Positions 15,179 to 23,561 of a stretch of 26,514 nt of DNA are shown piece by piece. Source of the DNA: an uncultured Atopobium sp. (lineage in GTDB: Bacteria; Actinomycetota; Coriobacteriia; Coriobacteriales; Atopobiaceae); the NCBI GenBank assembly GCA_916720465.1, contig CAKARF010000004.1:1-26514 (forward strand), written 5' to 3'. The position numbers and the translations under genes are program-made. The first letter of the stretch is position 1. Every line of letters starts with the position of its first letter. The notes under the pieces are model-generated. The model had not been told where the DNA came from, did no database searches, and worked only from the letters and a program-made list of their open reading frames with translations.

Positions 15179-16405
15179 CTATGCACGCTCCTCAAGCATT
15201 TTGGCCACACGGTCCAAAAGCTCAGAGGCTACGTCAGCAAGTGGCAAAGTCTCAAGCTGTTCTACACCTTGAGGAGTTACAAAGGCCACGCGGTCTGTAT
15301 CTGAACCAAAGGTTGAATCTGGTCTAGAAACATCATTTGCCACAATCATGGAGCAACCTTTACGCTCAAGTTTAGCCTGAGCATGCTCCAAAAGATTATT
15401 TGTCTCTGCTGCAAAACCTACTACAACCTGGTCTTTCTTAGTCTTAGAAAGGCTGGCGAGAATATCAGCGGTTTCTTTAAGGTCAATAGACTCAAGATAC
15501 TCTAATGATTTCTTGAGCTTATGATCTGCAGGGTGAGCTGGGGTATAGTCGGCAACAGCTGCCGTCAAAATAGCGGCATCAACACTGTCAAAGACGTTTG
15601 CACAAGCCTTATACATATCTTCAGCAGACACTACTCTTTGCACGTTGACTCCTTGAGGAGCCTCAAGATATGTGGGTCCAGAGATAAGGGTGACCTCTGC
15701 TCCACGACTAGCTGCAACTTTAGCCACGGTATAGCCAAGTTTTCCTGTTGAGCAGTTGGCAATAAAGCGAACTGGATCGATCTTCTCGTGCGTTGGTCCT
15801 GCGGTAATAAGAAGCTTTTTACCTGCTAGATCTTGCTTGGATGGTGCCGCGTCATTACCAGAAAGAACCTTCAGTGCAGCGTCTACAATCTGCTGAACAG
15901 GAGCAAGCTTGCCATCACCGGTATAACCGCAGGCAAGACGCCCTGACTCGGGCATAACCATGTGGATGCCGCGTTGACGGAGTAGCGCTACATTTGCCTG
16001 AGTTGCAGGATTTTTCCACATGTGAGTATTCATGGCAGGAGCCACAAGAACTGGTGTATGAGCAGCTAGAAGCGTTGTACTTGCAGCGTCATCAGCTATA
16101 CCATAAGCCATCTTTGCCATGATATTGGCAGTAGCCGGAACAACTACCATGCAATCTGCCCAGTCAGCAAGGTCAACGTGAGCAACAGGAGTCTCGGCAT
16201 TGTTGTAGAGCGACTGCACTACCTCATGATGCGTTAATGCTTCAAAGGTAGTCTTTCCTACAAACTGAGCTGCATCTTCTGTCATAACAACACGAACGTC
16301 ACAGTCAGCTTTCTGAAGGCCTCTGAGTACTTCGCAGGCTTTATATGCAGCAATTCCTCCGCACACCACAAGGCATACAGAGGACTGAGCGGTTTTATCC
16401 AACAT
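15179..16405 (-). CDS. coaBC: bifunctional phosphopantothenoylcysteine decarboxylase / phosphopantothenate-cysteine ligase
   Basis: This enzyme performs two successive steps of coenzyme A synthesis: CTP-dependent joining of phosphopantothenate with cysteine (CoaB) and FMN-dependent decarboxylation (CoaC). The 408-residue protein has CoaC in the first ~185 residues: GGIAAYKACEVL flavin-binding start, the THHEVV histidine region, APAMNTHMW, and GRLACGYTGDGKLAP. CoaB follows: ITAGPTHEKIDPVRFI, NCSTGKLGY, VVGFAAET, and MIVANDVSR. An AAGGAA ribosome site precedes the ATG, which starts 14 bases after the zinc-ribbon-like gene. Confidence 0.96.
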   Translation of the reverse strand: MLDKTAQSSVCLVVCGGIAAYKACEVLRGLQKADCDVRVVMTEDAAQFVGKTTFEALTHHEVVQSLYNNAETPVAHVDLADWADCMVVVPATANIMAKMAYGIADDAASTTLLAAHTPVLVAPAMNTHMWKNPATQANVALLRQRGIHMVMPESGRLACGYTGDGKLAPVQQIVDAALKVLSGNDAAPSKQDLAGKKLLITAGPTHEKIDPVRFIANCSTGKLGYTVAKVAASRGAEVTLISGPTYLEAPQGVNVQRVVSAEDMYKACANVFDSVDAAILTAAVADYTPAHPADHKLKKSLEYLESIDLKETADILASLSKTKKDQVVVGFAAETNNLLEHAQAKLERKGCSMIVANDVSRPDSTFGSDTDRVAFVTPQGVEQLETLPLADVASELLDRVAKMLEERA

Positions 16406-16419
16406 AGCGATAAATTCCT

Positions 16420-17139
16420 TTATTCTTCAAACGCTGTAGATGTAATAAGCATCCTGTGGCAATAAGGGCACTCAGCAATCTCAGAGCTATGCTGAAGATC
16501 GTGGAATGAACTTGGTTGCAGTTTAACGCGACAGACACTTGGAACGTTTCCTACAAGGTGCTCAACTGCCAGGCCCTTAAAACGTTTACGTGCAGCTTCA
16601 TAGCGCTCAAGCGTGTCAGAAGAAATCTGAGCTGCAAGCTCTTCTCGAGATTTAGAGAGCTCAACAATCTCTGCGCGAAGAGCCGCAGAATCAATCTCAA
16701 GGGACTGAGAAAGGCTCTCACGCTCTTTCATAAGCTTTACCTGCAAGTCTTGAGCTGTCTGATAAGCCTTCTTGCACTTCTCAAGCTCTTCTGTTTTTGC
16801 TGCAAGTTTAAAATCGCACTTCTCGATATTCTTTGCCAAAGAAGAAAGCTGCTGGTCAAAGTCTCTAAGAGCACGATGATTAGTTGCAGTTTCTACAGCA
16901 GCAGAAACCTCATCTGTTTTAAGGACATAATGGGCGCGCTGCTCATTGAGGTCAGAAATATCAATTTCGACGTCTTTTTTAACACCAAGCACTTGCTTGA
17001 GCTGGGAAGCAATCTTCTTCTCTGCAAGCTGGGCGTTTTTAATCTTTTGAACCTGGGGCATTGAGGCCAAGTTAGATGCGAGTTTTAGCAGCTGCAAATC
17101 AATATCCTGGAGCTGCATCAGATTAACAGACTCACTCAT
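16420..17139 (-). CDS. coiled-coil protein with degenerate C-terminal zinc ribbon (COG1579/CT398-like)
   Basis: A 239-residue protein: residues ~5-185 are a long charged coiled-coil hairpin (heptad-rich, Lys/Glu/Ala/Leu), and the C-terminus resembles the zinc ribbon of the COG1579 family. Family members normally have two CXXC knuckles. Here the second is intact (C224-P-Y-C227), but the first reads C203-R-V-K206, with Lys where the fourth zinc ligand should be. The fold may therefore bind metal poorly or not at all. Function of the family is uncertain (DNA- or RNA-binding roles have been suggested for relatives). It has a very strong GAGGAGG ribosome site and is the first gene of the operon that continues with coaBC and nfo. 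Confidence 0.85.
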   Translation of the reverse strand: MSESVNLMQLQDIDLQLLKLASNLASMPQVQKIKNAQLAEKKIASQLKQVLGVKKDVEIDISDLNEQRAHYVLKTDEVSAAVETATNHRALRDFDQQLSSLAKNIEKCDFKLAAKTEELEKCKKAYQTAQDLQVKLMKERESLSQSLEIDSAALRAEIVELSKSREELAAQISSDTLERYEAARKRFKGLAVEHLVGNVPSVCRVKLQPSSFHDLQHSSEIAECPYCHRMLITSTAFEE

Positions 17140-17153
17140 TGGGCCTCCTCATA

Positions 17154-17179
17154 TACGGTTACTCATCTAGTCTACCGTA
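17154..17179. repeat. inverted repeat in leader of the zinc-ribbon/coaBC operon
   Basis: TACGGT (17154-17159) and ACCGTA (17174-17179) pair across 14 bases. The repeat lies 15-40 bases upstream of the operon's first ATG, next to the ribosome site. It could be an operator or a leader hairpin. No confident -35/-10 pair could be chosen nearby. Confidence 0.35.
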
Positions 17180-17203
17180 AATAAGGACGTATCAGACGCA
17201 GAA

Positions 17204-17228
17204 CATAACTAATGTAGAGATTAGTATG
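17204..17228. repeat. inverted repeat between the two - strand operons
   Basis: CAT-a-ACTAAT (17204-17213) pairs with ATTAGT-ATG (17220-17228) across GTAGAG, nine pairs with one bulged base. It lies just after the cysteine desulfurase stop. It could be its terminator, though the following - strand bases TTCTG are not T-rich, or an operator of the next operon. Confidence 0.4.
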
Positions 17229-17236
17229 TGAAAAAT

Positions 17237-18385
17237 TTATCCAACAATCTGCAGCAAGGTTGCACAGAATGTATCAAGGTCTGCCTCAGAAACGCGCTCG
17301 TCAAAGGTAATACGTAAGCTTCCCAGAGCCTCGTTTCTGGAAATTCCCATGGCGGTAAGAACATGACTTGCGTCAAGGGAGCCTGAAGAACAAGCAGACC
17401 CAGCTGAAACTTCATAGCCTGCCTGGTCAAGCTTTAAGATAAGCGTCTCAGAATCCATTGAGGGAACCATAATGCTTACCGTACCAGGCATGTGATCTTT
17501 GCCCGCATAAGCCTCTGTAGTTGGTTTAATTTTGGGAGAAGCACAAAGAGTCTCATATACCTTATTTGCGCGTGCTGAAACGCTCTCTTGCGTTTGAGTA
17601 AGGTTCTCCAGGCACCACTTGGCAGCTGCAGCAAAAGCAACTGCGCTTCGAACATCCTGCGTTCCATGACGCCTGCCAGACTCTTGTCCCCCGCCGTAAC
17701 TTTGAGCTTTAAAGGGAACCTTGGAACGCATAAGCACTGCGGCAATACCCAAAGGACCACCAATTTTATGGGCGGCAACAGTCAGAGCATCTACGTCTTC
17801 TACCTGAAGAGGAATACGACCAAACGCCTGAACGGCGTCAGTGTGGAAAAGCGCTCCCACCTTATGAGCAGTGTGTGCAAGGTCTACAACTGGTTGAATA
17901 ACACCAGTCTCATTGTTGGCATACATCACAGAAACAAGAGCTACCGACTGGTCCAAAAGACCCTCAAGTGTAGAAGCCTCAATCTTTCCCTGGCGGTTAG
18001 GCTGAGCAATTCTAACCTCAAAGCCCTTCTCGCGAAGAACCGGTGCTAGGTCCAAAACAGAATCATGTTCAATTGCCGAGAAAACCACCGTGTTGCGCTT
18101 GTGATCCTTGTTACGAATACCTTCTGCCATACCAAGAATTGAGAGGTTATTGCCCTCGGTACCGCCAGAGCAAAAGACCACGTCAGGAGCTCTAAATTTG
18201 CCGCCTACCGCACGTGCAATAACACCACGAGCGCCATCAAGCTCTCGCGCTGCTTGACGACCAAGCGAGTGCAAAGAGTTTGGGTTCACCCCCGCAATGG
18301 GTGAAGCTTCATAGGTTTTCTCGGCATCAAGCGCTTCTTGGCGCATTGGTGCTGAAGCTGCATAGTCTAAGTAAACGTAATCCAT
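17237..18385 (-). CDS. cysteine desulfurase (NifS/IscS family)
   Basis: A PLP enzyme that takes sulfur from cysteine to form an enzyme persulfide for Fe-S clusters or tRNA thiolation. The 382-residue protein begins MDYVYLDYAASAP, the usual N-terminus of the family. PLP-lysine is K207 in AHKIGG, with the H206 neighbour. The catalytic loop is SAGSACSSGS with C332. An upstream in-frame ATG at 18544 would add 53 residues overlapping the rpe coding sequence with no family match, so it was not used. The ribosome site at 18385 is weak. TATAAA, a -10-like hexamer, lies in the 61-base gap after rpe (18415-18420), so a separate promoter is possible. No scaffold or thiolase gene is adjacent, so its sulfur acceptor is unknown. 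Confidence 0.93.
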   Translation of the reverse strand: MDYVYLDYAASAPMRQEALDAEKTYEASPIAGVNPNSLHSLGRQAARELDGARGVIARAVGGKFRAPDVVFCSGGTEGNNLSILGMAEGIRNKDHKRNTVVFSAIEHDSVLDLAPVLREKGFEVRIAQPNRQGKIEASTLEGLLDQSVALVSVMYANNETGVIQPVVDLAHTAHKVGALFHTDAVQAFGRIPLQVEDVDALTVAAHKIGGPLGIAAVLMRSKVPFKAQSYGGGQESGRRHGTQDVRSAVAFAAAAKWCLENLTQTQESVSARANKVYETLCASPKIKPTTEAYAGKDHMPGTVSIMVPSMDSETLILKLDQAGYEVSAGSACSSGSLDASHVLTAMGISRNEALGSLRITFDERVSEADLDTFCATLLQIVG

Positions 18386-18446
18386 AACGTGTTTCTGTTG
18401 ATTCAATCTTGGCAGTTTATATGCAAATGATGCTTGAGAGTGCAGC

Positions 18447-19121
18447 CTAGCCCTGAACAGTGAGAGCAGACTCGCTTGCGTCGCGGATAGCCTCGATAGT
18501 TGCACCGCGGTCTTCCTGGCCAAACACAGCGCTACCTGCAACAAGCATATCAGCGCCAGCAGCTACAACATCAGCTGCATTAGCTGCACTAATACCACCA
18601 TCAACCTCAATCAGAGGATGAGCGTTGTGCTTACGGCAGAGCTCTTTGAGTGCCTTGAGCTTCTCAAGTGAGTGAGGAATAAACTTCTGACCACCAAAAC
18701 CAGGGTTAACTGTCATGATAAGCACCAGGTCAAGGTCTTCTATAAGATCCTCAAGAACGCTTACAGGAGTTCCCGGGCAAAGAGAAATACCAGCTTTAGC
18801 ACCAGAGTCCTTAATGAGGTGGACAAGGCGGTGCGCGTGAACCTCAGCCTCGTAGTGGAAGGTAACAACGTCAGCGCCGCGGTCCAGGAACAGAGGTGCA
18901 ATCTCAGCTGGATTGGTAACCATCAGATGGACATCAATGGGCAGCTCAGAAGACTTTTTGCAGTAAGAGAAAATATCTGGTCCAAATGAAATATTGGGAA
19001 CAAAGTGACCATCCATCACGTCGTAATGGATGTAATCAGCGTTTGCAATCGAATCAAGCTCGCTCTTAAGCTTGGAGAAATCCGCGGACAAAACAGACGG
19101 TGCTACCAGGACGTTATTCAT
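18447..19121 (-). CDS. rpe: ribulose-phosphate 3-epimerase
   Basis: The enzyme interconverts ribulose-5-phosphate and xylulose-5-phosphate in the pentose phosphate pathway. The 224-residue TIM barrel shows all family blocks: PSVLSADFSKL, DVMDGHFVPNISFGP, DVHLMV, FHYEAE, MTVNPGFGGQKFI and IEVDGGIS. An AGGAGA ribosome site precedes the ATG, nine bases after gpsA. Confidence 0.97.
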   Translation of the reverse strand: MNNVLVAPSVLSADFSKLKSELDSIANADYIHYDVMDGHFVPNISFGPDIFSYCKKSSELPIDVHLMVTNPAEIAPLFLDRGADVVTFHYEAEVHAHRLVHLIKDSGAKAGISLCPGTPVSVLEDLIEDLDLVLIMTVNPGFGGQKFIPHSLEKLKALKELCRKHNAHPLIEVDGGISAANAADVVAAGADMLVAGSAVFGQEDRGATIEAIRDASESALTVQG

Positions 19122-19130
19122 TAAACTCTC

Positions 19131-20141
19131 CTATCGAGTCATTCCATAAAATTCTTCGTTAGGCAGGCGGTTAGTAAGGCGAGAAGTAATGTCTTCTGGC
19201 GTAGCACCTTCGTAAAGCACAGCGTGAACAGCTGAAGTGATAGGCATCTCAACGTCCATCTGCTGACCAAGCTCATAAAGACCAATGACAGCCTGAGCGC
19301 CCTCAACAACCATGCCGGTTTCTTCCTGGTATGACTGAAGCGTCTTGCCCTTAACCAGGGCTTCTCCAAAGGTTCTATTTCTAGAATGCTCGGAGGTGCA
19401 GGTTGCTACCAGGTCTCCCATTCCTGCAAGACCCATACAGGTGAGCGGGTCTCCGCCGATAGCACATACTACGCGGCCAAGCTCTGCAAGACCGCGGGTC
19501 ATTAGGGCTGCAAGAGCGTTATCGCCGTTGCCCAGACCAACAGCAATACCACAGGCAATAGCAACAACGTTTTTAGCAGCAGCGCATGCCTCGACACCAC
19601 GCACGTCAGAGCTAACGTAGGTTCTGAAGTATGGACGAGAAAGAAGCGCCTGGAAACGCTTAGCAACCTCGGCGTCTTCAGACGCAACAACTGCTGCAGA
19701 GATTCCCTGCTTAATAACCTCTTCTGCATGGTTTGGACCAGAAAGCACTGCAATTCTGGCAGGATTTCCCAGTTCGTCAGCAGCCACCTCATGCATAAGC
19801 TTGTGAGAACCAGCTTCCATACCCTTAGAGAGAATCAAGACGTCAACCTCTGGGTCAAGATACGGCGCACAAGCAGCGCAAACGGAGCGCAGAAACGCAG
19901 AAGGAGCAGCCATAACAACGGCATCTACACCGGTGAGAGCCTCAGCCTCGCTGGTAGTAGACACAATATTGTGTGGCAGTTCAGAATCAGAAAGATGTCT
20001 GCAGTTGACGTGCTCTTTATTGATTGACTCGGTAACATCGGCCTCTCTGGACCAGATGATAACCTCGTCAGATGTTGAAGCAAGCAGTGTTGAAAGTGCG
20101 GTACCCCACGATCCCGAACCAATAACAGCAACTCTTTTCAT
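19131..20141 (-). CDS. gpsA: glycerol-3-phosphate dehydrogenase [NAD(P)+]
   Basis: It reduces dihydroxyacetone phosphate to sn-glycerol-3-phosphate, the backbone for phospholipids. The 336-residue protein has the N-terminal dinucleotide fold VIGSGSWGTAL, LSKGME, LSGPNHAEEV, the catalytic-lysine region CAAAKNVVAIACG, and GLAGMGDLVATCTS. The start is two bases after the plsY stop, with AAGGAC as ribosome site inside the plsY end. Its product is the substrate of the upstream gene product PlsY. Confidence 0.97.
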   Translation of the reverse strand: MKRVAVIGSGSWGTALSTLLASTSDEVIIWSREADVTESINKEHVNCRHLSDSELPHNIVSTTSEAEALTGVDAVVMAAPSAFLRSVCAACAPYLDPEVDVLILSKGMEAGSHKLMHEVAADELGNPARIAVLSGPNHAEEVIKQGISAAVVASEDAEVAKRFQALLSRPYFRTYVSSDVRGVEACAAAKNVVAIACGIAVGLGNGDNALAALMTRGLAELGRVVCAIGGDPLTCMGLAGMGDLVATCTSEHSRNRTFGEALVKGKTLQSYQEETGMVVEGAQAVIGLYELGQQMDVEMPITSAVHAVLYEGATPEDITSRLTNRLPNEEFYGMTR

Positions 20142-20143
20142 GA

Positions 20144-20806
20144 TTACTTGTCCTTTTTCTTATCGCCGAAAGAGAATTTAGACTCACTACCAGCATTAAG
20201 ACGATTGATATTCTCGCGATGTGCCCAAATTACTGCAGCAGCCACAACAAATACTGGGATAGTTGCCACCGGGTCCATACCAAATAAAAGGCAGAAAAGC
20301 GGAATAGCAACTGCTGCACCAATGGAGCCAAGCGATACGTACTTAGTTGGTACGGCAAGCGTAATAAACACCGCAAGTGCTACGAGGGCTGCAAGCGGAT
20401 TTACTGCAAGGCCACCGCCAAATCCAACAGCAATTCCTTTTCCACCGTGGAAATGAAGCCATGGTGAGAAGATATGACCAAGAACACAGCAGGCATACAC
20501 AAAAGAAATGATGAGCTCAGCCTCTGCATGATCATTTCCCGAGATCAGAGGAGTAAATCCCTGGGCTCCCAAGAACCAACGAACCAACATGACGCTGACA
20601 ATGCCTTTACCTGCATCGCAAAGAAGCGTAAGAATACCTGCAGCTTTACCAGCATTTCTTGCAACATTGGTGGTGCCAATGTTTCCTGATCCAAGTTTGC
20701 GAATATCTTCATGAGCCATTACGCTTGCAATAATCAGGCCAAATGGAATGCCACCAAGGCCAAATGCAATTAGTCCAAAAATCAGAGCAACAACAATTCC
20801 AGACAT
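20144..20806 (-). CDS. plsY: glycerol-3-phosphate acyltransferase PlsY
   Basis: A membrane enzyme that moves an acyl group from acyl-phosphate to position 1 of glycerol-3-phosphate. The 220-residue protein has about six hydrophobic segments and the family motifs GSGNIGTTNVAR (first cytoplasmic loop) and GHIFSPWLHFHGGKGIAVG (phosphate-binding). The C-terminal tail is charged and lysine-rich. The ATG shares one base with the der stop TAA. PlsX, which makes acyl-phosphate, is not in the window. Confidence 0.95.
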   Translation of the reverse strand: MSGIVVALIFGLIAFGLGGIPFGLIIASVMAHEDIRKLGSGNIGTTNVARNAGKAAGILTLLCDAGKGIVSVMLVRWFLGAQGFTPLISGNDHAEAELIISFVYACCVLGHIFSPWLHFHGGKGIAVGFGGGLAVNPLAALVALAVFITLAVPTKYVSLGSIGAAVAIPLFCLLFGMDPVATIPVFVVAAAVIWAHRENINRLNAGSESKFSFGDKKKDK

Positions 20807-22131
20807 TAGTTAGATTCGACCTTCTTACGGAACTTCAATCGAATAGGTGTACCAATCAGAGAGAACTTCTCGCGAAGTCTGTTCTCAATAAAGCGCTCGT
20901 AGTTGTCATCAACAAGGTCTGGGGCGTTGCACCAGAACGAGATAACAGGAGGCTTAGAGCCCGTCTGAGTAGCGTACTGAATCTTAAGACGACGGCCTCG
21001 GTCAGAAACCGTGTGTCCGCCTTCTCTAATCTGGGCGAGAAGCTCGTTGAGCTCGGAAGTCTTAAGCTGAAGTGCGCGGGATTCTGCAGCCGAAAGAGCA
21101 GCGGCAAGCACCTTATCAATAGCGCGTCCGGTAAGTGCAGAAACGTTGATGGAAGCAATCCATGGCGCAAACGCCAGGCGCTTTGCTACAGAAACTGCTA
21201 CCTCATCACGCTTTGCCTCAGAGTCAATGAGGTCCCACTTGTTAAGCAAGAGCACCAGCGCGCATCCACGCTCTACGGCCATGTTTGCAAGCTTTTGGTC
21301 CTGCTCGGTTACGCCAACAGAGGCGTCAACCACAAGAAGACAGACGTCTGCGCGGTCCATTGCCTGCAGACCTCTAACCAGACTGTAGTACTCGACGTCT
21401 TCATGTACCTGGCTCTTTTTGCGAATGCCTGCGGTATCAACAAGACGAATGGGAGTTCCCTTCCATTCAATCATGGTGTCAATAGCATCGCGCGTGGTAC
21501 CCGCAACGTCAGAAACAATAGAACGCTTCTTGTTAGCCAAGCGGTTTGCCAGCGAAGATTTGCCCACGTTTGGACGACCAATGATAGCAAGGTTAAGGAT
21601 GCCATCATCCTCTGGCTCTTCATCAGCCTCAGGGAAAGCGTTGACAATATCGTCTAGTAAGTCACCAGTACCGTGACCATGTGAAGCAGACAGTGGCAGA
21701 GGCTCGCCGCAGCCAAGTGCATAGAAGTCCCAAAGACCATCCTGCTCAGTTGCAGGGTTGTCTTTCTTGTTGACAACCAAAAACACAGGCTTGGTGCTCT
21801 TGCGAACAATGCGAGCAACTTCTTCGTCTTCATCGGTAACACCAGTGGTACCGTCTACGACAAAGACAATAACATCTGCCTCTTCGCAGGCAAGAAGCGC
21901 CTGCTCACGGATGTGTGGAGCAAAGCGATCCTGCGACTTAATTGACTCAATGCCGCCGGTATCAATAAGCTTGAACTCACGACCGTTCCAGTCAGCATCG
22001 TGATACGAGCGGTCACGGGTTACTCCCCTGGCCTCGTGCACAATTGCATCGCGTTTCTCGGCAATTCTATTTACCAGCGTGGACTTACCAACATTAGGGC
22101 GTCCAACAATAGCAACAATGGGCTTAGCCAT
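20806..22131 (-). CDS. der: ribosome biogenesis GTPase Der (EngA)
   Basis: A GTPase with two tandem G domains needed for 50S subunit maturation. The 441-residue protein has GRPNVGKST (10-18), DTGG and NKKD in the first domain, GRPNVGKSS, DTAGI and NKWD in the second, and a C-terminal KH-like domain (about 350-441). AAGGTGAG lies just before the ATG. It follows the DUF512 gene by 46 bases, the widest gap in the operon apart from that before the cysteine desulfurase, so an internal promoter is possible. Confidence 0.97.
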   Translation of the reverse strand: MAKPIVAIVGRPNVGKSTLVNRIAEKRDAIVHEARGVTRDRSYHDADWNGREFKLIDTGGIESIKSQDRFAPHIREQALLACEEADVIVFVVDGTTGVTDEDEEVARIVRKSTKPVFLVVNKKDNPATEQDGLWDFYALGCGEPLPLSASHGHGTGDLLDDIVNAFPEADEEPEDDGILNLAIIGRPNVGKSSLANRLANKKRSIVSDVAGTTRDAIDTMIEWKGTPIRLVDTAGIRKKSQVHEDVEYYSLVRGLQAMDRADVCLLVVDASVGVTEQDQKLANMAVERGCALVLLLNKWDLIDSEAKRDEVAVSVAKRLAFAPWIASINVSALTGRAIDKVLAAALSAAESRALQLKTSELNELLAQIREGGHTVSDRGRRLKIQYATQTGSKPPVISFWCNAPDLVDDNYERFIENRLREKFSLIGTPIRLKFRKKVESN

Positions 22132-22177
22132 GTCTCACCTTTCATTCAGTTGGTTTAATAATACCAGCAATATGCGG

Positions 22178-23560
22178 CTAATCCCACTCTTTGAGCGCTT
22201 TAATACACGACTCAGCAATGTTTGTGGGACCAGGAATTGACATGATTACTTTTGCGCCACGAGCCTCTAGCTGCGCAGTTAAATCAGCCAGAGACATGCC
22301 ATCAAGGGTGACCTTATCAAAGTTAAACATAACCTCAGGAAGCACTACCAGGACATCAGTTAAGTCCTCTGGCACCTGAGCGAGAAGATCAACGGCGCAG
22401 ATAAGTCCTGTGACATTAACGTCTCCACCAAAGAAATCGTTGCGCACGGCAAAAGTAGAAACGTTGCCGTCAGTCGACCAGTTGTCGCAGAAGGTCTGGA
22501 TGGTTTGCTGAGCAGCCTCGCCTACAATCAGCACAATCTTGCGTGAGCGAGCGGAAAGATAGGTATCTGCCTCATCTAGGCCTGCGCGCATAGTGTTGCA
22601 GACCTCTTCAGCCTCGTCGAGGAAGCTTCTGAGCATACCAATACCGTCATAGAACTGCGGATAGCCGTCATAGGTATACGCAGGTGGAATAGGTAGCTGG
22701 GCGTCTACGTAGAACTCGTCAGAGAGCTGGAAACGCGTAATACCCAATGAAGCACGTGCACGCTCCTGATAGGGCTCAACAATTTTGACAACAGAACGGG
22801 AGAGCTCTACGTCATCAGAATACGAATGCGTAAAGCGCTTGGAATCTTTGGTGTAGCCAAGCGGAACAATGGCCAAAGAGGTAATCTGCTGGTGAGCCTC
22901 TACCCAATCAAGCGTTTTATCAAGCTCTTCGCCATCGTTGATATTAGGACACAGAACAATCTGGCCATGGATTTCAATGCCTGCGTCCATAAGCTTTTCA
23001 AGCACTTCAATACCCCTGGCTGCGCGAGCGCCAATTAGATTGCGACGGACGTCAGGTGAGATTGCATGCAGCGAGACGTTCATAGGCTCTAGCTTGTGAG
23101 AGATGATGCGATCAACATCTTCATCAGTGAGGTTGGTCAGCGTAACAAAATTGCCCTGCAAGAAGCTCAGGCGATAATCGTCATCTCTGATTGAAAGAGA
23201 AGGGCGCATATCTTCTGGCAGCATGGCCATAAAGCAGAACTGACAAGCGTTTACGCAGGTCTTGATGCCGTCAAACAGCACGTCAACAAAGTCAACGCCC
23301 CAGTCTTCCCCAGATTCACGCTCAAGCACGCACTCATAGAGCTCATCGTCACCAGGAACAGAAACTTCAAGCTCACAGATGGAACCGTCGGCTTCCCAAC
23401 GCCAATCAATCAGGTCTTTTGGTACTACACCATTGACCTTCTCGATACTCATGCCTGGCTCAAGGCCAGCCTTCCACGCAGGACTACCCTCTTCAACGGA
23501 CTCAATCAGTGCGCCAAGTCCACCAGATTTTGTATTTCCGTAGTCTGCGCGCTGTTCCAT
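22178..23560 (-). CDS. DUF512 protein: PDZ-like plus radical-SAM-like Fe-S domain
   Basis: A 460-residue protein of the DUF512 family. Residues ~10-60 look like a PDZ-type domain (GSPAWKAGLEPGMSIEKVNG). A CXXXCXXC triad (C102, C106, C109 in CVNACQFCF), as in radical-SAM enzymes, should hold a 4Fe-4S cluster. Then follow a TIM-barrel-like part (NVSLHAISPDVRRNLIGA, GIEIHGQIVLCPNINDGEEL) and a C-terminal DUF512 domain with a Rossmann-like end (VGEAAQQ onward). The biochemical role is not established. Neighbour genes ispH (another Fe-S enzyme) and der are frequent partners in Gram-positive genomes. The ATG is one base after the ispH stop. Confidence 0.9.
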   Translation of the reverse strand: MEQRADYGNTKSGGLGALIESVEEGSPAWKAGLEPGMSIEKVNGVVPKDLIDWRWEADGSICELEVSVPGDDELYECVLERESGEDWGVDFVDVLFDGIKTCVNACQFCFMAMLPEDMRPSLSIRDDDYRLSFLQGNFVTLTNLTDEDVDRIISHKLEPMNVSLHAISPDVRRNLIGARAARGIEVLEKLMDAGIEIHGQIVLCPNINDGEELDKTLDWVEAHQQITSLAIVPLGYTKDSKRFTHSYSDDVELSRSVVKIVEPYQERARASLGITRFQLSDEFYVDAQLPIPPAYTYDGYPQFYDGIGMLRSFLDEAEEVCNTMRAGLDEADTYLSARSRKIVLIVGEAAQQTIQTFCDNWSTDGNVSTFAVRNDFFGGDVNVTGLICAVDLLAQVPEDLTDVLVVLPEVMFNFDKVTLDGMSLADLTAQLEARGAKVIMSIPGPTNIAESCIKALKEWD

Positions 23561-23561
23561 A

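Noticed and set aside
18386..18544. 53-residue N-terminal extension of the cysteine desulfurase
   Set aside because: It overlaps rpe in another frame and has no family likeness. MDYVYLDYAASAP at 18385 is the standard beginning.
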